Below, one piece after another: positions 43,726-50,987 of a stretch of 64,000 nt of DNA. The first letter of the stretch is position 1. The number at the start of each line of letters is the position of its first letter. Location: the NCBI RefSeq assembly GCF_000472785.1, contig NZ_AXAL01000014.1, positions 1-64,000 on the forward strand. The letters run 5' to 3'. The notes below the pieces were generated by a model that saw only the letters and a program-made list of their open reading frames with translations, searched no databases and was not told the DNA's origin. The DNA comes from Mesorhizobium loti CJ3sym. Lineage in GTDB: Bacteria; Pseudomonadota; Alphaproteobacteria; Rhizobiales; Rhizobiaceae. The position numbers and the translations under genes were made by a program.

Positions 43726-44719
43726 CGACAAAGCCATGCGCGAACGGATCGCGGTCGTCGATAAAGATCGTGTTCAATCCGGTCATCCGCGCCCAGCCGC
43801 CGATCGAGGGAATGATCGCCGGCTTGCCCGCGACGGTGACCTCCTTTTCGACCTTGCCCTTGAACAGCGAACCGATGATCGATTCGTGCACGAAGGCGTC
43901 GCCGGCCTTGAGCTTGCGCTTGGCATGAAGCTGCGCCATGCGCGCCGAAGTGCCGGTGCCGCACGGTGAGCGGTCGATCGCCTTGTCGCCGTAGAAGACG
44001 GCATTGCGGGCGTCGGCCCCCTCGACAGTCGGCTTGCCGGTCCACAGCATGTGCGAGAGCCGGTTGATGCCGGAATTTTCCGGATGCACGAAGGAATATT
44101 TCTCGTTGAGCCGCTGCCGCACCACCGGGCTCCAGGCAATGAGGTCGCCGGCGGAATGATCCGCCATGTCGCGAAAGTTCTTCTGCGGCTCGACGATGGC
44201 GTAGAAATTGCCGCCATAGGCGACATCGACGGTGATCTCGCCAAGGCCGGGACATTCGACTGTCAACCCTTCGGCATAAAGGAAGGACGGCACGTTGGTG
44301 ATGCGCACCTCCTCGACATAATCGCCAACCTGTTTGTATTCGGCGATGACCAGGCCGGCCGGCGTGTCGAGCCGAAGCATGCCGGGCGTCTTCGGCTTGA
44401 TCAGCCCGTGTTCGATGGCCATCGTGACCGTGCCGATGGTGCCGTGGCCGCACATCGGCAGACAGCCGGATGTTTCGATGAACAGGATGGCGATATCGCA
44501 ATCCTCGCGTGTCGGCGGGTAGAGGATCGAGCCCGACATCACGTCGTGGCCGCGCGGCTCGAACATCAGTCCGGTGCGGATCCAGTCATATTCGGCGAGG
44601 AAATGCGCGCGCCGTTCCATCATCGTCGAGCCCTGCAGCAGCGGCCCGCCGCCGGCAACCAGCCGCACCGGATTGCCGCAAGTGTGGCCGTCGATGCAGA
44701 AGAAGGATTTCTTGGCCAT
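43718..44719 (-). CDS. 4-hydroxyproline 2-epimerase
   Basis: A 333-residue cofactor-independent epimerase of the proline-racemase family, starting at the ATG at 44719 (MAKKSFFCIDGHTCGNPVRL). Both catalytic cysteines are present, Cys90 in LPMCGHGTIG and Cys253 in SPCGTGTSAR, so it is not a trans-3-hydroxyproline dehydratase, which has Thr at the second position. It interconverts trans-4-hydroxy-L-proline and cis-4-hydroxy-D-proline, the first step of the pathway. It is the third gene of the hydroxyproline operon, 34 bp after the dehydrogenase gene. Confidence 0.93.
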   Translation of the reverse strand: MAKKSFFCIDGHTCGNPVRLVAGGGPLLQGSTMMERRAHFLAEYDWIRTGLMFEPRGHDVMSGSILYPPTREDCDIAILFIETSGCLPMCGHGTIGTVTMAIEHGLIKPKTPGMLRLDTPAGLVIAEYKQVGDYVEEVRITNVPSFLYAEGLTVECPGLGEITVDVAYGGNFYAIVEPQKNFRDMADHSAGDLIAWSPVVRQRLNEKYSFVHPENSGINRLSHMLWTGKPTVEGADARNAVFYGDKAIDRSPCGTGTSARMAQLHAKRKLKAGDAFVHESIIGSLFKGKVEKEVTVAGKPAIIPSIGGWARMTGLNTIFIDDRDPFAHGFVVK

Positions 44720-44753
44720 GTCGTTCCTCGAAAGATTCAAAACCGCGATGAAC

Positions 44754-46067
44754 TCAAAAACGTTGTGGGCTGAAGGGGGCCAGATCAACAGACGGAGTCT
44801 GCCCCAGGACAAGTTCCCGGATCAACCGTCCGGTTGCGGCCGCCTGAGTCAGGCCGAGATGACCGTGACCGAAGGCATAGACCACCGGCCGGCTTCCCGA
44901 CGCCTTGCCGATGACCGGCACCGAATCCGGCAGCGAGGGCCGGAACCCCATCCATTCGCGCCCGCCTGAGGGATCGAGCCCCGGCAGGAATTTTTGCGCC
45001 TTCTGCAGCAGCGCTTTCGACCTGTTGTAATTGGGTGGCCGCTCGATGCCGCCGAGTTCGACGGCACCGCCGACGCGCAGGCCCGTTTCCAGCGGTGTGA
45101 TGACGAAGCCATGGCCGGAAAAGATCAGCTGCCGCTGCACGTCGAAGGCGTCCTTCGGCAGTGTCGTGTTGTAGCCACGTTCGGTTTCCAGCGGAATACG
45201 ATCGCCGAGTTGCCTTGCCAGCAGATGTGACCAGGCGCCGGCAGCGACGACGAGGTGCATGGCCTGCCGGGTCGTGCCGTCGGCCAGCGTCAATGTCACG
45301 CCATCCTGGTCAGCCGCGACTTGGCTGATCAAAGCCTTTTCGAAGCGGGCGCCCTTGGCCTCGGCGTAAGCCCATATAGCTTTGCCGAGCAATTTTGGGT
45401 CGGCGACCGTTTTCCATCCGGGCACGAAGGTGCCCTTGACGAAGCGCGGCGACAGCCCCGGCTGCAAGCGTGCCAGTTCCTCACCCCCGACATGGCGGAA
45501 GCCGATGCCGAAACGCTGGCGCGCCGACCATCCCACCAGCCCGGCGCGGAACTCCGCTTCGCTTTCGTAGAGTTCGAGCGAGCCGTCCTCGCGCAGCATC
45601 GGCCGCGTGCCGGAGCGATCGAGCATGTCCATCCATTCCGCTTCTGCGAGCTTCATCATGCCGGCCTGGGCGGCAAGGCTCGCCTCGTATTTCGCCGGCG
45701 CGCCGGCGCGCCAGAAGCGGATCAGCCAGGGCAGCAGCTTTGGCAGATAGGCGGGTGGAATGCTGAGCGGCCCGAGCGGATCGGCCAGCCATTTCGGCAG
45801 GTTCTTGATCATGCCCTTGTGCGCCAGCGGCAGCACGTCGGAGAAAGCAAAGGCGGCAGCGTTGCCGGAGCTCGTCTCCTCGCAGATGCCGGTGCGGTCG
45901 AAGATTGTCACGCTGCGCCCTGCCTCGGCAAGGAAGGCAGCAGCACAGATGCCGATGATGCCGCCGCCGACAATGGCGATTTCCTCACCTTCTTCCCGGG
46001 GAGAAGGTTCCCGAAGGGCGGATGGGGGGCGGCGCCCCACATCTGTCAGCTTGGAATTTCCTGTCAC
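44754..46067 (-). CDS. FAD-dependent D-amino-acid (D-hydroxyproline) dehydrogenase
   Basis: A DadA-like flavoenzyme of about 410 residues after the start region. The FAD site is EIAIVGGGIIGICAAAFLAE, then GNAAAFAFSDVLPLAHKG, VVAAGAWSHLLARQLG and the C-terminal GHGHLGLTQAAATGRLI. In this setting it should oxidise cis-4-hydroxy-D-proline to pyrroline-4-hydroxy-2-carboxylate (HypO role). The annotated start is odd: the only in-frame starts upstream of the FAD motif (GTG at 46067 or the GTG nine codons on) lie inside an intergenic repeat, so the first 28 or so residues come from repeat DNA. The true start is uncertain. Order hypD-hypO-hypRE fits the pathway. Confidence 0.87.
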   Translation of the reverse strand: MTGNSKLTDVGRRPPSALREPSPREEGEEIAIVGGGIIGICAAAFLAEAGRSVTIFDRTGICEETSSGNAAAFAFSDVLPLAHKGMIKNLPKWLADPLGPLSIPPAYLPKLLPWLIRFWRAGAPAKYEASLAAQAGMMKLAEAEWMDMLDRSGTRPMLREDGSLELYESEAEFRAGLVGWSARQRFGIGFRHVGGEELARLQPGLSPRFVKGTFVPGWKTVADPKLLGKAIWAYAEAKGARFEKALISQVAADQDGVTLTLADGTTRQAMHLVVAAGAWSHLLARQLGDRIPLETERGYNTTLPKDAFDVQRQLIFSGHGFVITPLETGLRVGGAVELGGIERPPNYNRSKALLQKAQKFLPGLDPSGGREWMGFRPSLPDSVPVIGKASGSRPVVYAFGHGHLGLTQAAATGRLIRELVLGQTPSVDLAPFSPQRF

Positions 46068-46122
46068 GTCGGCGCTGCCCCCATCTGGCTGCCGCCATCT
46101 TCTCCCCGTTAACGAGGAGAAG
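45991..46122. repeat. Rhizobial palindromic intergenic element overlapping hypO start
   Basis: The element is bounded by TCTTCCCGGGGAGAAGG (45991-46007) and by the palindrome CTTCTCCCCGTTAACGAGGAG (from 46099), written here in part, with GATGGGGGGCGGCGCCCC and CCCCCATCTGGCTGCCGCC between. This layout, two GAGAAGG palindromes about 100 bp apart, is that of an abundant Mesorhizobium intergenic family. It fills the hypD-hypO gap and runs into the hypO frame. Confidence 0.75.
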
Positions 46123-46129
46123 AGAGCCC

Positions 46130-47023
46130 TCAGAACTGCGGCAAGGTCGGCCGCACCGCCAGCGCGTCCTTGATGATCTTTTCAACCGCCTTGCGGCGCT
46201 CGCCCGACAGCGGCTGGCGCGGCATGCGCACGCGGTCATTTGTGTTGATCGCGAACACTTCGGCAAGCTTGATGTTTTGGACCAGATAGGTCGAGACATC
46301 GAGGTCGAGCAACGGACGGAACCAGCGATAGATGGCGAGTGCCTCCTCACGACGGCCCTGCTTCATCAGCTGGTAGATGGCGACGGTCTCGCGTGGGAAA
46401 GCGGTGACCAGGCCGGCCACCCAGCCGATGGCACCGACCGACAGCGCCTCGAAGGCCAGGTTGTCGACGCCGGTGAAAAGATCGTAGCGGTCGCCGAGCC
46501 GATTGATGATCTCGGTCGAGCGCCTGATGTCGTCGGAAGACTCCTTGATGGCGACGAAGCGCTTGTCCGAAGCCAGCTCTTCCATCTGGTCGACGCTGAC
46601 GTCGACGCGGTAGGCAAGCCGATTGGAATAGATCATGACAGGCAGGTCGCCGGCCTGCGCTACGGCGCGAAGGGCCGCGACCGTCTCTTCCGCATTGGTG
46701 TGGTAGATCGGGCTTGGCACCACCATCAAGCCGTTGGCGCCCTCCTTGGCGGCGCGCTTGGCGATGCTGGCGGCCTCGCGGGTGCCGGCCTCGTTGACCG
46801 TCAGCAGCACCGGCTTCTTGCCGGCGACTTTCTGCGCGGTCTTCAGCACCTCGATCTTCTCGTCAGGCGACAGCATCGGCCCTTCGCCGAGCGAGCCGCA
46901 GACGATGATGCCGTCGCAGCCGGCTTCCATCTGCAAGGTGAAGCAGCGCTCCATCTCGGCATGGTCGAGGCGATCGTCGGCGGTGAATTTGGTCGTGACG
47001 GCGGGGAAAACTCCGGTCCACAT
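46130..47023 (-). CDS. Pyrroline-4-hydroxy-2-carboxylate deaminase (DHDPS family)
   Basis: A 297-residue class I aldolase-fold protein of the dihydrodipicolinate synthase family. The Schiff-base lysine is Lys160 in VAIKESSDDIRR, with the upstream Tyr in VMIYSNRLAYRVDV and the carboxylate-binding GSLGEGPMLSPDEK. In a hydroxyproline operon, the family member (HypD) deaminates pyrroline-4-hydroxy-2-carboxylate to alpha-ketoglutarate semialdehyde. The ATG at 47023 is at a better distance (eight bases) from GGAG than the ATG at 47029. It is first in the operon, divergent from the GntR gene. Confidence 0.88.
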   Translation of the reverse strand: MWTGVFPAVTTKFTADDRLDHAEMERCFTLQMEAGCDGIIVCGSLGEGPMLSPDEKIEVLKTAQKVAGKKPVLLTVNEAGTREAASIAKRAAKEGANGLMVVPSPIYHTNAEETVAALRAVAQAGDLPVMIYSNRLAYRVDVSVDQMEELASDKRFVAIKESSDDIRRSTEIINRLGDRYDLFTGVDNLAFEALSVGAIGWVAGLVTAFPRETVAIYQLMKQGRREEALAIYRWFRPLLDLDVSTYLVQNIKLAEVFAINTNDRVRMPRQPLSGERRKAVEKIIKDALAVRPTLPQF

Positions 47024-47039
47024 AGTCATTTCTCCATCT

Positions 47040-47058
47040 GATATATCAGCGGTATATC
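47040..47058. promoter_or_regulatory. GntR operator candidate 1 (next to hypD)
   Basis: GATATAT-CAGCG-GTATATC: arms pair at six of seven positions around five bases. It lies 17 bp before the hypD start. The same architecture recurs at 47095-47113. Confidence 0.65.
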
Positions 47059-47094
47059 TGTTAAGAAACCGGCTGTCAATGCGGATTCTCTTAT

Positions 47095-47113
47095 GATATA
47101 TCTAAAATATATC
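47095..47113. promoter_or_regulatory. GntR operator candidate 2 (next to gntR)
   Basis: GATATAT-CTAAA-ATATATC: perfect seven-base arms around five bases, extended to eight by T and A at 47094 and 47114. It ends where the AGGAG ribosome-binding site of the GntR gene begins, so binding would block that gene's start. Its centre is 55 bp from the centre of operator 1. Confidence 0.7.
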
Positions 47114-47125
47114 AGGAGATCGCCT

Positions 47126-47785
47126 TTGATATCCATGGAAGCAAGTACCGCATCCGAGCCGGCGGCGGCCAAGGCCTACCGCGTGCTCGAGAATATGATC
47201 GTCACACTGGAACTGGCACCGGCGAGCTTTGTCACCGAGGGGGCGCTGATCGAAAGGCTGGCACTGGGCCGCACGCCGTTGCGCGAGGCGATCCAGCGTC
47301 TGGCCTGGGAAGGACTGCTCGACGTCAGACCACGCGCCGGCATAGCGATCGCGCCACTGCATCCCGGCGATTGGCTGCGCGTGCTCGACGCCCGCCGCGG
47401 TGTGGAAGTGGTGCTGGCCCGTTCGGCCGCCCGCTTCGTCACCCGTGAGGCCGCCGACCTGTTCCACGAGGCCGCCCTTGCCATGCAGAAGGCGGTCATA
47501 TCAGGCAATGTGCTTGCCTTCATCCAGGCCGACAAGGCGCTCGACGAAGCGCTGGCGATGGCCGCCGACAACCCGTTCGCCGCCCGGCTGGCCGCCCCCT
47601 TGCAGACCCACAGCCGCCGCTTCTGGTTCCGCTACAAGGCGGACACAGGCCTCGCCGAGTCAGCCGAACATCACGTCGCGCTGATCCGCTCGATCCTCGA
47701 CGGCGACGAAGAGGCCGCAGCCAAGGATGCCAAGCGGCTGATGGCGCTGCTGCGCGGCCATGCCGAGGTGGCTGCGACGCGATAA
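47126..47785 (+). CDS. GntR-family (FCD) regulator of the hydroxyproline operon
   Basis: A 219-residue protein, read here from the TTG at 47126 that follows AGGAG by seven bases; an ATG at 47135 is a second choice. The winged helix is VTEGALIERLALGRTPLREA plus IQRLAWEGLLDVRPRAGIA (about residues 35-75), followed by a helical FCD ligand domain with DARRGVEVVLARSAARFV. FadR-type proteins bind two half-sites of the type seen in the divergent region. It is divergent from hypD and probably represses the hyp operon and itself. Confidence 0.9.
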   Translation: MISMEASTASEPAAAKAYRVLENMIVTLELAPASFVTEGALIERLALGRTPLREAIQRLAWEGLLDVRPRAGIAIAPLHPGDWLRVLDARRGVEVVLARSAARFVTREAADLFHEAALAMQKAVISGNVLAFIQADKALDEALAMAADNPFAARLAAPLQTHSRRFWFRYKADTGLAESAEHHVALIRSILDGDEEAAAKDAKRLMALLRGHAEVAATR

Positions 47786-47790
47786 GCCAG

Positions 47791-47819
47791 AAAAGAAAAA
47801 GCGCGACTCTCGCCGCGCT
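47791..47819 (-). terminator. Terminator of mmsA
   Basis: On the minus strand: AGCGCG, an eight-base loop, CGCGCT, then TTTTCTTTT. It lies 30 bp after the mmsA stop and between convergent genes, so it could also stop gntR transcripts. Confidence 0.8.
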
Positions 47820-47848
47820 CTTCTCAAGTCCCAATATGTATCCTGAAA

Positions 47849-49345
47849 TCAGTTCATCGTCGGGATGACAAACTCCGCACCGTCCTTGATGCCGGACGGC
47901 CAGCGCGAGGTCACCGTCTTGGTCTTGGTGTAGAAGCGGAACGCATCCGGGCCGTGCTGATTGAGGTCGCCGAAGGACGACGCCTTCCAGCCGCCGAACG
48001 TGTAGTAGGCGATCGGCACCGGGATCGGCACGTTGATGCCGACCATGCCGACCTGGACACGGCTTGCGAAGTCGCGCGCGGCGTCGCCGTCGCGGGTGAA
48101 GATCGCAACACCGTTGCCCATCTCATGGTCGTTGGCGAGCTGGATGGCGTTCTCATAGGTCGGCGCGCGCACCACCGAGAGCACCGGCCCAAAGATCTCT
48201 TCCTTGTAGATTCGCATATCGGCCGTCACATTGTCGAACAGGCAGCCGCCCATATAGTAGCCATTCTCGTAGCCCTGCATCTTGAAGCCGCGGCCGTCGA
48301 CGACCAGCTTGGCGCCTTCCTTGACGCCGGTGTCGACATAACCCTTGATGCGCTCCAGCGCCTGCGCCGTCACGACGGGCCCGAAATCGGCCGACGAATC
48401 CGTCGACGGGCCGACCTTCAGGCTCTCGACGCGCGGGATCAGTTTTTCCATCAGCCGGTTGGCCGTGTCGTTACCGACCGGAACAGCCACCGAGATCGCC
48501 ATGCAGCGCTCGCCGGCCGAGCCGTAGCCGGCGCCGATCAGCGCGTCGACGGTCTGGTCCATGTCGGCGTCGGGCATGATGATCATGTGGTTCTTGGCGC
48601 CACCGAAGCACTGCACGCGCTTGCCCGCCGCTGTGCCGCGCGAATAGATGTAGTGAGCGATCGGCGTCGAGCCGACAAAGCCGATGGCCTTGATATCGGG
48701 ATCGTCGAGGATGGCGTCGACCACGTCCTTGTCGCCATTGACGACGTTGAGGATGCCGGCAGGCAGGCCAGCCTCGAGGAACAGTTCGGCGATGCGCAGC
48801 GGCACGCCGGGATCACGCTCCGAAGGCTTCAGGATAAAGGCATTGCCGCAAGCGATTGCCGGCGCGATCTTCCACAGCGGGATCATCGCCGGGAAGTTGA
48901 ATGGCGTGATGCCGGCGACGACGCCGAGCGGCTGGCGCATCGAATAGACGTCGATGCCGGGACCGGCGCCATCGGTGAACTCGCCCTTCATCATGTGTGG
49001 CGCGCCGATGCAGACTTCGACCACTTCGAGGCCGCGCTGGATGTCGCCCTTGGCGTCGGCGATCGTCTTGCCATGCTCGCGCGCCAGGATATCGGCCAGT
49101 TCGTCATAGTCGCGGGCGACCAGTTCGAGGAATTTCATCAATACGCGCACGCGGCGCTGCGGGTTGGTCGCAGCCCATTTCGGCTGCGCCGCCTTGGCGT
49201 TCTCGACCGCCGCACGCAGTTCCGCCTGCGAGGCCAGCGCCACCGTGCCGCGCACGGTGCCGTCCATCGGCTGCATGACGTCCTGCTTGCGTCCGCTGGT
49301 GCCGGCGACATGCTTGCCGCCGATGAAATGACCGTATTCGATCAT
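47849..49345 (-). CDS. mmsA: Methylmalonate-semialdehyde dehydrogenase (CoA-acylating)
   Basis: The ATG at 49345, behind AAAGGGAG, gives 498 residues of the aldehyde dehydrogenase superfamily. GVVAGITPFNFPAMIPLWKI, FVGSTPIAHYIYSRGTAAGK, FGGAKNHMIIMPDADMDQ and the catalytic Cys281 in GSAGERCMAIS are those of CoA-acylating MMSDH, which makes propionyl-CoA from methylmalonate semialdehyde (valine and thymine breakdown) and acetyl-CoA from malonate semialdehyde. It has its own divergent LysR regulator and is not evidently part of the hydroxyproline path. Confidence 0.95.
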   Translation of the reverse strand: MIEYGHFIGGKHVAGTSGRKQDVMQPMDGTVRGTVALASQAELRAAVENAKAAQPKWAATNPQRRVRVLMKFLELVARDYDELADILAREHGKTIADAKGDIQRGLEVVEVCIGAPHMMKGEFTDGAGPGIDVYSMRQPLGVVAGITPFNFPAMIPLWKIAPAIACGNAFILKPSERDPGVPLRIAELFLEAGLPAGILNVVNGDKDVVDAILDDPDIKAIGFVGSTPIAHYIYSRGTAAGKRVQCFGGAKNHMIIMPDADMDQTVDALIGAGYGSAGERCMAISVAVPVGNDTANRLMEKLIPRVESLKVGPSTDSSADFGPVVTAQALERIKGYVDTGVKEGAKLVVDGRGFKMQGYENGYYMGGCLFDNVTADMRIYKEEIFGPVLSVVRAPTYENAIQLANDHEMGNGVAIFTRDGDAARDFASRVQVGMVGINVPIPVPIAYYTFGGWKASSFGDLNQHGPDAFRFYTKTKTVTSRWPSGIKDGAEFVIPTMN

Positions 49346-49444
49346 GCTTTCTCTCCCTTTGTTTGTGATGCTGCATTGTCTGCCTTTGATCGTCGGATGG
49401 CAACGCGAGGGAGAACGCAACCGTTGTGCGTAAATTAGATATCG

Positions 49445-49464
49445 ATTGACGAGTGTGCATCAAT
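49445..49464. promoter_or_regulatory. Inverted repeat in mmsA-LysR region
   Basis: ATTGA-10-TCAAT at 49445-49464 lies in the middle of the 160 bp divergent region, 41 bp from the LysR start. The spacing fits the recognition half-sites of a LysR dimer. Binding is inference. Confidence 0.4.
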
Positions 49465-49505
49465 TCCCGCAAATGGGGCGTCACAAGATATCTCCTGGGG
49501 ATTCC

Positions 49506-50387
49506 ATGAACTGGGATGACGTTCGTGTTTTCCTTGCCGTCGCCCGCGCCGGCCAGATCCTTGGCGCCGCCAAACGGCTGGAACTCAACCACGCCACCGT
49601 CTCGCGCCGCATCGCAGCACTCGAGGAGGCGTTGCGCACGAAACTGTTTCGTCGGCTGACCACCGGCAGCGAACTGACGCCGGCCGGCATGCGCTTCCTC
49701 GATATTGCCGAGCGCATGGAAGGCGACATGATCGCCGCGCGTTCGACCATATCGGGCGAAGGCGATGACATCTCGGGTACGGTGCGCATCGGCGCGCCGG
49801 ACGGCTTTGGCGTCGCCTTCCTCGCCAGGCGTCTCGGTGAACTGACCGCGCTGCACCGCGAATTGACGATCCAGCTCGTGCCGGTGCCGCGCTCCTTCTC
49901 TTTATCCCGGCGCGAGGCGGACATCGCCATTACGGTCGAGCGGCCGACCGAAGGCCGGCTGGTGGCGGGAAAGCTGGTTGACTATTCCCTCGGTCTGTTT
50001 GCCTCCCGCAGCTATGTCGACACGCATGGTTTGCCCAAAACCCCAGCCGAGATCGGTCGGCACACGCTCATCGGCTATGTGCCTGACCTCATCGTCAGCC
50101 CGTCGCTCGACTACGCCGCCGAATTCAGCGCGGACTGGCGCACCAGCTTCGCCATCTCGTCGGCGCTCGGCCAGGCCGAAGCGGTGCGCTCGGGCGCCGG
50201 CATCGGCATCCTGCACACCTTCGTCGCCCGCTCGATGCCGGAACTGGTGGCCGTCGATGTGGTGGCACCCATCCGCCGCGCCTACTGGCTGGTCTATCAC
50301 GAATCGGTCCGGCCGCTGCGCCGCATCCAGATCGTCGCCAGCTTCATCACCAGGGCGGTTGAGCGGGAGCGGGGCCTCTTCCTGTAG
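49506..50387 (+). CDS. LysR-family regulator, divergent from mmsA
   Basis: From the ATG at 49506 the protein has 293 residues: MNWDDVRVFLAVARAGQILG and AAKRLELNHATVSRRIAALE (helix-turn-helix, about residues 10-40), then FRRLTTGSELTPAGMRFLDI and a C-terminal LysR ligand domain. The divergent arrangement and 160 bp gap argue that it controls mmsA, as LysR proteins beside mmsA usually do. The upstream open frame is not used since it has no ribosome-binding site. Confidence 0.92.
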   Translation: MNWDDVRVFLAVARAGQILGAAKRLELNHATVSRRIAALEEALRTKLFRRLTTGSELTPAGMRFLDIAERMEGDMIAARSTISGEGDDISGTVRIGAPDGFGVAFLARRLGELTALHRELTIQLVPVPRSFSLSRREADIAITVERPTEGRLVAGKLVDYSLGLFASRSYVDTHGLPKTPAEIGRHTLIGYVPDLIVSPSLDYAAEFSADWRTSFAISSALGQAEAVRSGAGIGILHTFVARSMPELVAVDVVAPIRRAYWLVYHESVRPLRRIQIVASFITRAVERERGLFL

Positions 50388-50543
50388 AAGCGCTGTCAGG
50401 GTCCATCGAGAACGAAAGAGCTCACCACCCGCCGCCTTTTCCTTGCCACAAAACCGGCCAGTGTGGCATCAGGGCGTGCGATCACGAGCCATGGGCCGGA
50501 TCGCCGGGTGGGGAAATCGTTTAGAAAGCTGGCGCGGATAGAA

Positions 50544-50987
50544 ATGCGAGCCGTTCTTGCCATCCTGCCGCTGGTTTTTGTCTCGGCCTGTGCCAACCCA
50601 TGGACCAAGGTACCGGAAGCCGAATTGCCCAAGCCGATCCGCTACGCCATGGCGCGCCCCTCGCCTTTCGTCATCGGCAATTACTGTGGACCCGGCACCC
50701 GCACCGGCGATCTGTCGGCCCGCCCGGTCGACCGCCTCGACGCGGTCTGCCAGACCCATGACGCCTGCTACATCGCCCGCCACAACCATTGCGACTGTGA
50801 TGGCGCGCTCGTCGCCTCGGCCAGGACGATCCGCGACGACAAGACGGCGCCCCGCAAGATGCGCGACGAGGCGGAATTGCTGATCGCTACCTTCGCCATC
50901 CCCGTCTGCAAGATCTTTCCCCAGGGCTTCATGCCGCCGCGCGACCCGGCGCAGTTGAGCGCGATGAAGGCCGGAGTGACTGGGTGA
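50544..50987 (+). CDS. Predicted lipoprotein with phospholipase-A2-like domain
   Basis: A 147-residue protein from ATG 50544. The N-terminus is a lipoprotein signal (AVLAILPLVFVSAC, lipidated Cys16). The mature part has the secreted phospholipase A2 pattern: a calcium-loop-like YCGPG (residues 47-51) and the catalytic His72-Asp73 in CQTHDACY, with Cys69, Cys75, Cys83 and Cys85 to form disulphides. PLA2 enzymes cut the sn-2 ester of phospholipids. The start of the PLD-like gene overlaps its stop by four bases (GTGA), so both are made together. It is probably anchored in the outer membrane, facing the periplasm or surface. Naming rests on motif reading only. Confidence 0.72.
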   Translation: MRAVLAILPLVFVSACANPWTKVPEAELPKPIRYAMARPSPFVIGNYCGPGTRTGDLSARPVDRLDAVCQTHDACYIARHNHCDCDGALVASARTIRDDKTAPRKMRDEAELLIATFAIPVCKIFPQGFMPPRDPAQLSAMKAGVTG

